From NCBI GenBank assembly GCA_963682175.1, contig OY821777.1:18868001-18932000 (forward strand): a stretch of DNA of 64,000 nucleotides, given 5' to 3'. Shown piece after piece: positions 34,333-45,402 of the stretch (positions are counted from its first letter, which is position 1; each line of letters opens with the position of its first letter). This stretch comes from Triglochin maritima (lineage: Eukaryota; Streptophyta; Magnoliopsida; Alismatales; Juncaginaceae). The position numbers and the translations under genes were made by a program. The notes under the pieces are model-generated. The model searched no databases. It was not told the origin of the DNA and saw only the letters and a list, made by a program, of their open reading frames with translations.

Positions 34333-36497
34333 TGTAACATCCCGAGACAGCGGAAATTTAAAAATCCATAATCAAGGTAATAAAACTCAATAATCAAAGA
34401 CGGGACTGTTACTTCTCATAAAACAAATAGCGGTGCACCAAATTACATCAGAGTTTGTCAAAATGATACATGATTACAACAGAACGACAAAAGAAGATAA
34501 GACGTAATCATGTTGACCTCAGTGGTCCGAGTAGAGGATCCGACTCCAAAATGCGTGTGTCCGCCGATCACCACCCAACTGGACCTACTGTGGTCCTGAA
34601 AAATATATAACAACAATGCCTGAGTTTCCAGAAGGAAACCTCGTATGCCAACTCACCTATATGCGTGCATTACACAAATGAACCTATCATACTAGTAGCA
34701 TGTCATGACATCAACCGAAAGGAAAACAGTTCCCCCGAAGGGTAAAACAGGACATCAGTCCGACAGTCAACATCGGGTCTCCCGAGGAGACCTACTGCAG
34801 GCACATGCAGTCTTACAGCACGCGACATCGCACCCCCCACACGCGGCTACACTACTCAAGGGTTCGGCAAGGAGCCTTTTTCACGCCTGCGGCCGATAGA
34901 ATACAGATCTGCAAATCTCTGTGGTCGGAGCCACTGGGGACCAACGGGGCCGTCGCCCGGAAGGTATAACAACATCATCTCGATAGGTGCCCAGTCGAGG
35001 AATCAACATAGCCGGAACAGCCTCGGCCAACAATCATCATCGCCGGCACAACCTCGGCGGCATCACCGGCACAACATCGGTGGTCCATCACAAACGTCTG
35101 GCACAACATCGGATGGGTCCAGACCGAAATCTGCCAAGTCATCAGGTTCCACGAGCCGCAAACACCAACCACGCCGCTATAAAAGCAGGGCAGCGACCTC
35201 CGTAGCCCGTAGGCCGGTAGTCACCTCACCCAACGTCAGCTGCGTGCCCGAACAAACATCAAACATTGGGATCCGCGATCCCTCAGGCCTGTTATACTAC
35301 AATGAGTCCAATCAATCCAACATCTTAGTCACGGTCCATACATGGAGGTGACGCGTCCCGAACACCCACACTTTTCCACACGGTGGTCCCTGGGCAGGCA
35401 CGCGTAACGCGCCCACCGTCACCTCCCAGCTCACGCACAAGGCGAGGACACGGGTTTCCGTGGACAAAGTTGGCATTCAATAAGGAACCAGGAATTCTGT
35501 CCTGGGCCCAAACGGTCGACCGAAAGAGGTGATTCGGTCGACCGCTTCCAGGAAGGAATCGGTCGACCGTACGCCTAACACGGTCTACCGCTGCGCTCAG
35601 AACACAATCCCCAATGGTCGAACAAATGTCTAAAACTGGTCGACCGAACGAGGTCAAAATCCGGAGTCTGATCAACATAAATTCAAATCTATCGGTCGAC
35701 CGACTCAGGGGTCCCGGTCGACCGAAAACATACAGGGTCAACCTATTATTCTATGTCATAAAATGGTCGAACGCAACATACAATCGGTCGAACAAACATG
35801 CATAGAGAATCAGTACACTTAAGTTTCGGTCGAACGACCCAAGGAACCGGTCGACCGAAAACAGACCGGAAGTCCCAACTCACCAGCAATATGCACTACC
35901 GGTCGACCGCCACAAGGCATCATTCGACCGGTGATGGTTAAAGTCGGGTAAAAACACTACATTCGGTCGACCGCCCGAAGGGCCCGGTCGACCGTTGGTC
36001 GCCTTCAACCTCGCGTCAGCCGAGATTTCACGAAGAAACAACGCCGGAGAGGTCTCCGACCTCCCCGTCCGACCAACACAACCCTCCCATAAGGGTTAGC
36101 AACACAAAATCACACTAATGAGTCGACATACCTCAAGTCCCGATCTCCGGAGAAGGTAGAAGATGCACCACACGCGACCTCCTCAGCGACTACCCTAGCC
36201 TTGCTCGCTTCACCTGAGCTCACACGCCGCAGCACCTCCCTCCGTCGCCGGTGTCGCCTCCACCACGTCTGGTAGCAGGAAGAGAGAAGAAGGAAAGGTG
36301 AGGAAATGGTTGAGTGGAGAAGAAATAGAAGAAAGAAGTAGAAATCCAACGTTCTCTTCCAACCCAACACCCAAAGCCACAGTAACTCGTAACCCTACAC
36401 CTCTCACCCATCACGAGGCCACTGTTCTTCTCCTCTTCCCCATGCTAACCCTCTTCTAATCAACATTAACCCTCTAATCAAGGTTTGGGTTCTAACA
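34333..36497 (-). mobile_element. Ty3-type solo LTR, TSD GTTCC
   Basis: A 2165-bp LTR; plus-strand edges TGTAACATCCCGAGAC and GGGTTCTAACA. An exact 5-bp duplication GTTCC flanks it (34328-34332, 36498-36502). On the minus strand it starts TGTTAGAACCC and ends GGGATGTTACA, as in Tekay/Del-type plant LTRs. It contains a GGTCGACCG cluster at 35510-35995. ORFs inside are not genes. Confidence 0.93.
35510..35995. repeat. GGTCGACCG palindrome cluster in the Ty3-type LTR
   Basis: At least nine GGTCGACCG copies plus near variants (GGTCGAAC, GGTCTACC), irregularly spaced. Same motif as at 660-1320, 6860-7440 and 40740-41130. Confidence 0.88.
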
Positions 36498-37010
36498 GTT
36501 CCTACGCCTTCAATCCTATGCATCACTCAACCATGTGTGCCCGCTACGTGCGCGCCTCATGTGCACCCACTATGTGCGCCTCATGCTGCCCGAGTGTTGC
36601 CTAGTGTGTACGCACCCATCCTAAGGTCGCGCTCACGTTATGCTTACTGATGCTCCTCGGCCTCCCTTGGACATCCGTAGACTCCAAGTATTGGTGCTCT
36701 TCCACGTACCTCTACGCTCCAAGCCACCAATCGTGCACTTCTTCGTCTCTCAAGTAGCCTCGGCTACTAGACTCGTCCGCTTAGTGCACCCTAGGCGTTT
36801 CCCTCAATCTCAAGGTGGTGACATTAACCATCACGGTCACTCGACATTATTTGGTTGGGCCTATTATCTTCTAAAACCACGTAGAACTATGAATGAGTTT
36901 TGAAGACATGGTTTGAAATGCATGGAAGGTAAAGAAGAAAAAAATTACAGACTTTAGTTAGTGTATACTTGGATGATTGGCGTTTTTACTAATATTCTGT
37001 CTAGACGTGG

Positions 37011-37220
37011 TAATTATTTTCTAACAATATGGGTAATATAACTCTAATGGGGGTACTTTTTGGATAATAAAATTGAGGTTCATTCACGTTTTTTAGTCTT
37101 AGGATATTTCACTCTAAACGGGGGTAATTGTTTTCTGGCCATGTAGGTAATTTAACTGTCATAGGAGGGTACTTTTTATCATAAAACTCAGGTCCATTGA
37201 CATTCTTTTGGTCTAAGGCG
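37011..37220 (+). repeat. two-copy degenerate tandem repeat, about 115 bp
   Basis: GGTAATTATTTTCT...GGGGGTACTTTTT...TTAGTCTTAGG and its diverged copy GGTAATTGTTTTCT...GGAGGGTACTTTTT...TTGGTCTAAGG, just upstream of FAR1 block 3. Confidence 0.7.
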
Positions 37221-37376
37221 TTGCACCGCCTTCATAGATCAATGTCCAACAATTGGAAACGTGGTGCGTAGCATATTCCCAAATGTGAAGTACCATGTAT
37301 GCGTGTGACATATCTTACAAAAGTTACCAATCAAATTCATAAGAAACAAAAAAAAGATGCGATGTGACTTCAAAAT

Positions 37377-37607
37377 TAGGGGTGAGCAACAACATGTCCG
37401 GTCCGGGTTTTTGGATCGGACCGGTCGGTCCGGATTTCGGTCCAGGATCCGGAGTCAATTCGGTTCCAGACCGGTCTGATTTTTTTTATTTTTAAAATTA
37501 AGATAAAAAACCGATTTTGGACCGGACCGGACCGAACCCAACCGGTCCGGTCTTCAGTCGGGGTCCGGAACCGATTCGGTTCCAGTCCGGTCCGGTTGCT
37601 CACCCCT
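37377..37607. mobile_element. GGTCCGG-rich hAT-type MITE, TSD CTTCAAAAT
   Basis: Terminal repeats TAGGGGTGAGCAAC and GTTGCTCACCCCT; flanks CTTCAAAAT at 37368-37376 and 37608-37616 (8 bp expected for hAT, one extra base is ambiguous). The interior is made of GGACCGG/CCGGTCC repeats. It interrupts the FAR1-like pseudogene. Confidence 0.88.
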
Positions 37608-38339
37608 CTTCAAAATGGTTGTCTTTCAATCAATCACTGAAATAAAATTTGAAGGAAGTGGCACTCCCGGGGCCAAAAATATGGCGTCTCGAAACACCAA
37701 TGGATAGTTAACCTTTTAACATCAAACATATGTGGGTGTCATGTTTTGTCAGGAAACACTTCTGGGCAGGTAATGTGATAACCTTAACTGGGTAAACTAC
37801 TTTACATAAATAGGTATTTTATACTAACTATCTGTTGTTACTTTTTCAACTAGGCATGTCTTCCACTTGGAGATCATAGGGATGGATGCATTCTTTAAGG
37901 GCTATGTCGACAACAACACATTCTTAGGGAAATTTGTTCACACATATGATAGTGCGTTGAAGAACAAATTCAAGAAGGATGACAAAACAGACTTTGAAAG
38001 CCAAGAAACCAACATTGATGACGTAGACACCAATGGAGGCTCAAATCATGGAGCTCTATACTGTCAACATTTTTCGAAAATTTCAGGAGTTGCACGAGGT
38101 TCTATCATGTGACATCGTGAGTAAAGACAACCAAAACCGACCCACACGCGTAGAGGTTGAGCAGATGAAACGGTACGAATGGATAAAGGTGTGAAGGAAC
38201 AAACTACACACTTTGTACTTGGATAGACACCCACTTCCCCAACAGATTTCACCATAACTTGTAATTGCCATATGTGGGAACATGTTGGCATTCTTTGTAA
38301 CTGCATACTGAGTTTAATGAAGAACTTGTCACTGCACCA

Positions 38340-38759
38340 CATACCAGACAGTACAAATTGATAGGTAAACAAAAAGAGGACATCTCCAATGCTGGATAAA
38401 AAGAAAATTAATGTAACCATGCTTAAGTAACAATATGTCATCTATAAAAGCGTTTAAAGTCCTATAAAACGAACCCATTTAACAATAGGAAGGCAGAAAA
38501 ACCAATTATATATCCAAATTATACCACCAACTTATCTTTAATAAAAGTAACATCTAAATATCAGGCCAATAAACAACATCTTACAAACCAATCTAAATTG
38601 TGCACACTAGACGTTTTATTTTACCCAACCCTACGAACATTTAACCCACTAGCATAAAGCCCACAATTCTACCGAACCCACACAAACATTGAATCTAATC
38701 AAACTTTACAAGGCCAACACATGAAAAACAAACTAGATAATCGGACTGTAAAGAAAAAT
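38340..38759. other. intergenic, no feature recognised
   Basis: AT-rich sequence between the FAR1-like pseudogene and the copia fragment. Nothing supportable. Confidence 0.5.
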
Positions 38760-40340
38760 TAATCACAGTTTACAAGATACAACGAGTGGTGCGAAATGAG
38801 AACTTATGAGCATGATATGAGCGTAGATAAGGATAAATAGAGCTCCCGAAGACTTTGAGGAGGGAGTAGTCGGGGGGTCTGCCAAATAGTTTGGTGAAGG
38901 GAGGCGAGCCATGAGTGACGGTGGGGAGACGATTGATAAGATAAGTTGCGATTTCAATAGCAAAGTGCTAAGAATGGAGTGGAACCGAGGCATGCATGAA
39001 CCAAGAGAGTAAGACCGGTCTCAACAACATGACGAATACGTCGTTCAACGACCCCATTTTGTTCGTGGGTGTGACGGACATATTAATTGATGTGTAATGC
39101 CGATGTCTCAAAAATAAGAAGCAAAGCTTGGAATTCTCCACTGCCATTGGATTGGAAGATTTTAAGTTTGTGTCCAAGTTTTCGTTCAGCCACTGTGAAA
39201 GGAGTTAAAGACTTCATGCACATTAGATTTACAACATAAGGGGAAAATCCATAAGTATTTTGTGAAGTCATCAACAAGTAACAAAAAGTATCGATGACCA
39301 TCAGATGATGAAACAAGTGATGGACCCCAAAGGCCGCCATTAACTAAAGCTTAAAGGGACATGACTTTGGTTCATAGTTAGAGGTAAATGTGTGCGTGTT
39401 TGTTTGCCCAAATTACAAGCATGACAATTTAGACTTCTTGTAGACACGACATGAGACACGACAAAGTAGGGAGTGAGTTTGGCAACAGATAATAAAGAAT
39501 GTGTGATGGTAGGAACATGCAAAATGTTATTGAGTAAAAGAGAATGTGAGGGAGTGTGTATTGAAGAGGAAGCGAGATTAGAAATAAAGAGACATGATCC
39601 ATTACCAACATGGAGACTGTTTCGACCATTGTAAGTCTCAAAGATTGGAAAGATTTCGAACATCCGGAGTGACATGGTGCATTGCACTAGTATCGACTAC
39701 CCTTGGCTCGTAAGGTGGAACTCCACCAGTGTAAGCAGCAGGAGGATAATTTATTGGACCATATGGTATGAAGTTGTTGAAGTGGGCTTGACGCCCATTA
39801 TACATATGGGTATCAAACTAAGCTTGGCATGGTGGACAAGAATATTCAGATTAGTTGTTTAAACCTGATGGGCCTTGAGCTCGTTAGTAACACCGATAAG
39901 GTTTGTACCCTAATCCATAGCAAATAGGGGAAAAGATGTTTCAACCATCACAACCTCGTCCATGTTCGCCGTGGGAGCCGCAAGTTCTACCGTGTCGATC
40001 AGATAGGTTGGGTGGAACAGTAGTAATGTTTGCTTGGGGTACTATGGTGGTTGTAACTGGAGTCGCTACTTGGAGACGAATCTCATGGCTTACGAGTATA
40101 CTTTGGAGCTCTGGAATGGATACAGGATCGAGACGAGTGGACAAGGCAGCTACATTGTCACTGTAGTCGCTCCCGAGATTTGAGTAGACAATGGCACTGA
40201 AGGATGATTGCAGGATTGGTCGTCCTGCTATGGTAATTTAATCAGCCAAGTATTTGGCTCGATTGAGGTTGTAACGCGAGAGTCACCTTTCTTCAAGCCT
40301 TGCAAATAGAGCTGCAGTTGCAAAATTCTGGAGTGTGATG
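38760..40340 (-). pseudogene. copia gag-protease-integrase fragment, decayed
   Basis: Read right to left: a gag end with RLDPVSIPELQSILVSHEIRLQ at 40140-40080; GAG-pre-integrase landmarks GNGSCLFISNL, SHSLLLNNILHVPTITHSLLSV and CHACNLGKQTRTHLPL (39610-39380); integrase landmarks WGPSLVSSSDGHRYF, LLVDDFTKYLWIFPL, KLKIFQSNGSGEFQALL and LLSWFMHASVPLH (39350-38985). Many frameshifts and stops. No RT or LTR attaches to it. A copia lineage different from the SIRE-like element at 1-7736, judging by the motifs. Confidence 0.85.
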
Positions 40341-40726
40341 GAGGGTTCAGTTGCTATCAAACATGGAAAACCACGTTTCTTCCCTTGTTACAAAGTTTTA
40401 ATCTACTTGAAGTGGCACTACTTCCCCTCCACCGACCATTATCTTAGTGATGGATGGTTCAGCTGCATTGTGCTAACCTCTACAAGTGATCAAGACTCAA
40501 GGAAGAATGAAAATCAAGTTAAGACATGTAATAAAGTACATTTGAAGACATGTGATCTTGATTTATTTTGAATCTTAGGAAATATGTATAATTGAGCATA
40601 TTTGAGCTAAAAACAACTCACATACACACTAAGTTCCCTACAAAAGTCACAAACAAAATTTCACTTCATTTAGACTTCAATAGATCACCGAAACTAGAAC
40701 CGAAAAATAATTTACCTTAATAGAAC
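40341..40726. other. intergenic, no feature recognised
   Basis: No homology recognised in any frame; lies between the copia fragment and a solo LTR. Confidence 0.5.
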
Positions 40727-41804
40727 TGTCAGAATCTTTTCGGTCAACCGTTTGTTCCTTTAAACAAATAGTGCTTTCTACCACCCGATCGGCCGACCGT
40801 TCCGACCTTTTCGGTTGACCGTGTAAACATATTTTTCTGACCATTAGACTTGTCGTATTATATTAATGGTCGTATTCTAATTATTCACTCATACCCCCAA
40901 AATACAATTGCCTATCAGTCGACCGTGGACCTTGTTTCGGTCGACCGAACTTGATCTTTTTTCAACACCGTAGAGTGTAGAAGTTTGCGATCCACCAAAC
41001 CCTACTCGATGTTCGACCGTTAACTTAAGTGTACCTAAGTTATAGTCTGTTTCGTTCGACCGTTCCCTTATCGGTCGACCAAACATTATTCTAAATTGCC
41101 AACCCGTCGACCGTTCTGCCCGATTCGGTCTACCGAACTTGTTCTGTTTTGGGTCCTGCAGGTTTCTATTTTGTGTATCTCACTCAAACCTTACTCAACT
41201 TAACCCCAACGGCTATAACACATTAGGAGCTTATAAATAGGTGTTCACATGACACAATTAGACAACTCTTCCAATTCCTATTGTCATATACATTCAAGAG
41301 AAAGCTCCAAGTCTCCCATTCCCCAAATCATACTCTCCAGACCTACACTTCCACATCTTAGATCAATTTCATATCCTAAGCTAAGTGTGCTCGAGTTAGA
41401 GAGTGAGTGATCCACTCAACTCACTGTTGTAAAGAAGCAAGGACTTCGATGGAAGCCCGAAGTGTCCCTCTCGGATTGTGAGAGGAAGAAATCAAACAAG
41501 CGAGGGTGTCCGCGGTGTTTGTGGTGTAAAGGATTATTCTCGGCTCGGAACGAGGTTGATAGTGAAGACGCAAACGGAGCTCGAGGGAGTTCGAGCGGAA
41601 CTTGCAAAAGAGGAAGTAAGTGGGAGGCCGAACCTCTATAAAAATCTGGTGCCTTCTTGTGATTTGCTGAATTTACTTTGCTTGTTTGTTTAAGTTTTAA
41701 TTTCCGCTGCATATTTGATTGTTAAGCAAGCAGAGTTTGTTTAGGGTTAAAAATATTTAGAATTAAGCCGCATTCACGATCTAATAATTACAACTATAAT
41801 GACA
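40727..41804 (+). mobile_element. copia-like solo LTR with GGTCGACC cluster
   Basis: Ends TGTCAGAATC and ATAATGACA form a 5-bp inverted terminal repeat. U3 has GTCGACCG motifs at 40740-41130, then TATAAATAG at 41232, then an R-U5-like stretch ending in TTAATTTCCGCTGCAT-type sequence near 41700. No PBS follows and no clean target duplication was found (AGAAC versus GAAAT), so the boundaries are moderate. Confidence 0.65.
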
Positions 41805-42299
41805 GAAATCTTATCCTAATCAAGATAAGGAAGAATATATGGTTTAATAAAACTGACCTAAGTTAAATAAAACACAAATGCTTCAAAAAAAAATTGTACC
41901 CTTCGTTCAAAACATTGGCATCTGATTTGCACAACAAAGAAAGACAAATTAAACCTAGGAATGAGATTAACCATAAAAAGAGATTACCACAAAGAAAGAA
42001 ATGATGAAATCCTTGCATCCAACAATTGTTCGTGCGATTGGATGAAGGGTTAATGTGACCATAGCGGAATGTGTAGACCGAAATCGCTTAGAATGAAAAT
42101 CAAAGAATGTACTAAAACACGGATTTGAAAATCAATTGAACCAGTATTAAAAAATTGAACTGATATTCGTCGCCGTAAAACTACTTAAATCGCCCGTACA
42201 GATTAACATTTTGCCCTTCTACCATTTCTACTTATATAACTATTCATTTCACTCTTTTAACACAACTTTCTTTTCATATTACTCTTCTATTCACCAGAT
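41805..42299. other. intergenic, no feature recognised
   Basis: AT-rich; nothing supportable in either strand. Confidence 0.5.
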
Positions 42300-42429
42300 A
42301 TAATGTCTCGGAGGCCAAGAAAAGAATCAGCGGACGCCCCAGACAACTAACATATGGTAAATTGCCTTGTTTATTTTAACTAATTTAAAAAAAAAATTGG
42401 GTAGCCGACCCAACGAGAGGGTGGCTGCC

Positions 42430-42461
42430 GGAACCGCCTCCCCCTTGGGGGAGGCGGTTCC
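42430..42461. repeat. 15-bp-arm GC-rich hairpin
   Basis: GGAACCGCCTCCCCC, two bases, GGGGGAGGCGGTTCC; arms extend imperfectly with GGCTGC/GCAGCC. Further small GGCGTCT...AGACGCC dyads follow to 42550. Confidence 0.9.
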
Positions 42462-42979
42462 TGCAGCCGCCCGAACGGTGGGTCAGGCGTCTCCCGCGGA
42501 CGCCCGAACATTGGGCTAGGCGTCTGCCGGAGACGCCTCCCACGTAGGGCAGAGCGTCTGCCGGAGACCCTCTGAATAAACTGCAAGTGCGTGATTGTGC
42601 TGCCCATAGGTGCTACTAGAAACAACGAGTCATCCATCACGATCCCGTCGCTCTACCACTTTTACCAAAAAACGACAACCACAACATTTTCTTTTTGTAT
42701 TTTTTCGCAGTGCAATACTCGTATCACGAGAACTCATTTCACGTCTGCGATCACATCTCAGGTAACAATCCATCTGGTTATCCGCTTTTGGTTTGTATGA
42801 TGATATAATAAAAAAAACATTCGGCTCCTATTGCAACTTTTTCGTCCATTTACAAGCTTCCTCGATTGTTCTAAATATTTCTTTACTATCAAAAAGCTCT
42901 CTGTAATCTACTCCATCACCACTGAAATCATGCAACGGAATCTGGAAAAAATTAATTTAACAAAAAATTAAAAAAGGGA

Positions 42980-43025
42980 GTCTGGCTAACACGCCTCCAT
43001 CTAGGTGGAGGCGTGTTAGCCAGAC
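42980..43025. repeat. 20-bp-arm perfect hairpin
   Basis: The left arm GTCTGGCTAACACGCCTCCA is followed by TCTAGG and its exact reverse complement. Arms 20 bp, loop 6. Confidence 0.95.
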
Positions 43026-43120
43026 GCCTCCACGTTAGAGGAGGCAGACGCCCGAGTCGGGGAAAAAAAATCTGCCCCCGTTACCTCGTCGGATTCAGGT
43101 ACTTCGTCAGACATTTTCGT

Positions 43121-43762
43121 GGTGTTGGTACTAAGAATGTGAGTAAAACTGAGTCAAACACATTGTTTAAAGACACATGACGAAATGAGTATTAATTAAT
43201 TTGTTAACGCCAAAAATATAATTTTTGGAACGATTTAAGTAATTTTTTCCGATGAGGAACAGTAGCTCTTTAAAAAATAGTGCAAAATTGAGTTTGATAA
43301 ATGTTAGTCCGTTAGATGTTAACAATCCGTTGACAATCATTTTTATATCGTTTTCCCCTTACGTATAAAGTTCTAGTTTTAGTTTACGTAGTTGTGACTT
43401 GTGAGAAAAATGTATTTGCTCTTTTGGCGCTTACGTGGTTATATACGCGTCTTTCTAAAGCTGCTGTGTTTAAATAAGCGCTATTACTTTTTTATGGCTC
43501 AATTGTTCCTCTTATTAAACTTCGCCACAAATATTTACATAATGATTAATGATGTGTAGGCTAAAACGATTAAAACAAATTTAGTTATTAATACAGTGCA
43601 ATTCTAGAAGTAGGGTGTCACTGTTATTTGGGACATTTTTTGTAACTTCCCGTCTCCAAACCCGCATCGAGTTTGGATCCCGGTCCATCACTTACTGGCT
43701 CACAACACCTACCTATTGCCACAAAACTTAAGTTGGTAAGTGTTATGATAGTGGACTCTTGT
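43121..43762. other. intergenic, no gene recognised
   Basis: No coding signal. The right part (43650-43745, minus) is the potential transcript of the USE/TATA module at 43763-43805. Confidence 0.45.
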
Positions 43763-43805
43763 CTTTATATCTCACCCAACATTCTCATGTTAAGCAATGT
43801 GGGAC
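43763..43805 (-). promoter_or_regulatory. USE-like plus TATA with Pol III-type 25-nt spacing
   Basis: The minus strand has GTCCCACATTG (43805-43795; one mismatch to RTCCCACATCG), 25 nt, then TATAAAG from 43769. In plants the shorter USE-TATA spacing marks Pol III snRNA genes such as U6. The sequence downstream is not a recognised snRNA. Confidence 0.5.
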
Positions 43806-43947
43806 TAAACTCAAGGGTTTTACATTTTTCATATGTATTCTTGTCTTTTAAATGGATTTGATCATTGGTGGGCCCCAACCATTGTAATCAATTGATAATC
43901 AAAGTGGGTCATCTTCTTCAGGTCGGCTTCAAATAGTTGAACTACCA

Positions 43948-44728
43948 GGCCATGTTCAACGGGGTGATGAATAAAAATGTCACCCCCGATTGACATTTAA
44001 TTGCTCACCTCACCAGGCGTCCCACGCCAAGTCACTCGACCATGGTAGTGGGTGGAGGCCACGTGGCCTCCACCTATTGGTAGTTTCTATTTTGTTTTTT
44101 TTTTGTTTTTCAGTTAGTTTATTTTTTATATTAATTAGTATTGGTTAATAAAATGATTTTGTTAATTATGTTAATTAATTTAATTGGATTTATATTGCTA
44201 ATTAGTTTAATTAAAATTAGTTTAATTATGATAATTACTTACAAATTTTTAATTATTTTTTTTGGAAGATTCCCAAACAGCTTTCCCATTCTTTTTGGCT
44301 TTCTTGACACACTCGAGACGAACATAAAGTTGAGACTCCCCAAATTCCATACTATGGTTGGTGTTGAGATGTCGCCAGAGTCATTAGTTCAAAGTCTAGT
44401 TATTGTAACGTAGGTTTAATATTTAATAAAATTTTCTAGTTATTGTAACGTAGGTTTAATATTTAATAAAATTTATTTTTGATTATCTGTAAATATTCAC
44501 ATTTAATTAGAATAATTTATGATAAATAAATTATGTGATGTAATTAATTGGAATTGTGGAAAATATAAAAGGAGGGAAAATAAATTAGGTAGAAGTGAAT
44601 GAGTATTGATGTGACTAAATTGACATTTATGAGTGTCTTGTGGTTGAGAGATAAATAATAGAAAAATATTAATTTGACTAGGTTGAAGTGATTGCTACGT
44701 TACATAAATGTCATGATTGAACATGCCC
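43948..44728 (-). mobile_element. PIF/Harbinger deletion derivative with ORF1 remnant
   Basis: Ends GGCCATGTTCAACGG and, inverted, GGGCATGTTCAATC. Near the left end is a 24-bp perfect palindrome centred on CACGTG (44051-44074), in the same relative place as GGGGGCCACGTGCCCCC in the 18921 element. At 44330-44270 the minus strand reads RLECVKKAKKNGKAVW, matching the RPEGVKRAKKKGK block of Harbinger ORF1. A 40-bp perfect tandem duplication lies at 44395-44474. The target duplication is unclear. Confidence 0.6.
44395..44474 (+). repeat. 40-bp perfect tandem duplication
   Basis: TCTAGTTATTGTAACGTAGG... is repeated head to tail (44395-44434, 44435-44474) with no mismatch, implying recent slippage. 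Confidence 0.95.
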
Positions 44729-45402
44729 TCAACCACTCAGACTTAGTTGAAGTGATTGCTACGTTAGGGTGTGATTAGTTCAGGTCAGATTGGTTTTGCA
44801 TGCATGAAATGAGTCTAGAAGTTGGAAAAAAGAGTTTGGAAGTGGAGTTACAGAGTAATTTTTTTGTGATTAGTTTGTAACAAGTGTTAAAAAGTAGACT
44901 TTCACCACTTCCTTGTGAGTTGGCAAGTATAAAATGCTAGAGCTCCCACACTTCCACTCCCCAACTAAAGGAAATTCTTCTTGGGACCATTCATCTTCTT
45001 TCTTATGGACTTAAAAAGTTGGTATGGTTTGAGTTTTTTTCTTCATTTTCGTTCATCATTTTTTCATTTAATTTTTTTGGATGAGTTGATTTGAAGATGT
45101 TGATCATGGATTAATATTGAAGATGCGTATCATGATATCTGATCAATTCATGTAGTAGACTTGTTTATTTTAACTCAAAGCCAGAATTATATTTTTTTTT
45201 GACAGAATAAGACAACGTGTGATTTAAAGAGGATTTCGGAAGAAATTAATTTCAAAAAATGACAAAACCATCAAACAACGGTGGATGTCAACCACCTCAC
45301 CAATATTGCACGTAGCTTGTGTACAATAAAATTTGCAAAGGGTAAATTTTATTTAACTAAACATTTTGATAAAGTTAACGAGACAAGCATCATATATACA
45401 TG
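44729..45402. other. intergenic, no gene recognised
   Basis: No coding signal; AT-rich with short repeats (GAAGTGATTGCTACGTTA at about 44686 and 44747). Confidence 0.5.

Larger units (their letters stand above)
33414..36890 (-). mobile_element. probable copia-like LTR segment, boundaries unresolved
   Basis: Non-coding DNA between FAR1 blocks 2 and 3 (excluding 34333-36497) has minus-strand promoter and terminator signals: TGTATAAAAAGGG near 33728 and AATAAAG near 33600, about 130 bp apart as in an LTR R region. The left edge may be TGTTAGGAGTC at 33414; no right edge or target duplication was found. Confidence 0.45.
31262..38330 (+). pseudogene. FAR1/FHY3-like (MULE-derived) pseudogene split by insertions
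   Basis: Four coding blocks read in order on the plus strand. (1) 31298-31648: FAR1 DNA-binding region, NNVYLDHNHNMQPEQK, IMSTFVAKASGHQKITFN, then RDVIKKARNLHLGDG. (2) 33181-33410: start of the MULE transposase domain, VKSYFIKMQRRHRSFLYSVD, LDEEGKIHNVF, TTYLTNKFKMSFA, stop, FVGVNYHG. (3) 37215-37376: DQCPTIGNVVRSIFPNVKYHVCV. (4) 37740-38330: FWAG at an intron donor, then GMDAFFKGYVDNNTFLGKFV, and a SWIM-like CNCHMWEHVGILCNC with the expected His replaced. FAR1-family proteins are transcription factors derived from Mutator-like transposases. It has stops, frameshifts and at least three insertions. The host gene versus old MULE transposase question is open. Confidence 0.82.
42300..43120 (-). 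pseudogene. possible MULE-associated mini-gene flanked by hairpins
   Basis: The minus strand at 43114 begins MSDEVPESDE followed by a GT donor-like site. At 42943-42840 the frame reads GDGVDYRELFDSKEIFRTIEEACKWTKKLQ then stop, resembling the short domain that precedes some plant MULE transposases (inference). On the plus strand a second mini-ORF MSRRPRKESADAPDN starts at 42303. GC-rich hairpins lie at 42423-42550 and 42980-43025. No transposase domain is present. Confidence 0.35.

Noticed and set aside
36110..36414. Overlapping minus-strand ORFs near the end of the Ty3-type LTR
   Set aside because: Inside a solo LTR; no family resemblance; three frames open together from base composition.
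36890..37026. TTTTCTAACA as right end of the copia-like LTR segment starting at 33414
   Set aside because: The flanking bases do not give a target duplication, and the motif is part of a local tandem repeat.
40722..41809. Target duplication for the copia-like solo LTR
   Set aside because: AGAAC and GAAAT do not match well enough; the LTR call rests on ends and internal signals only.
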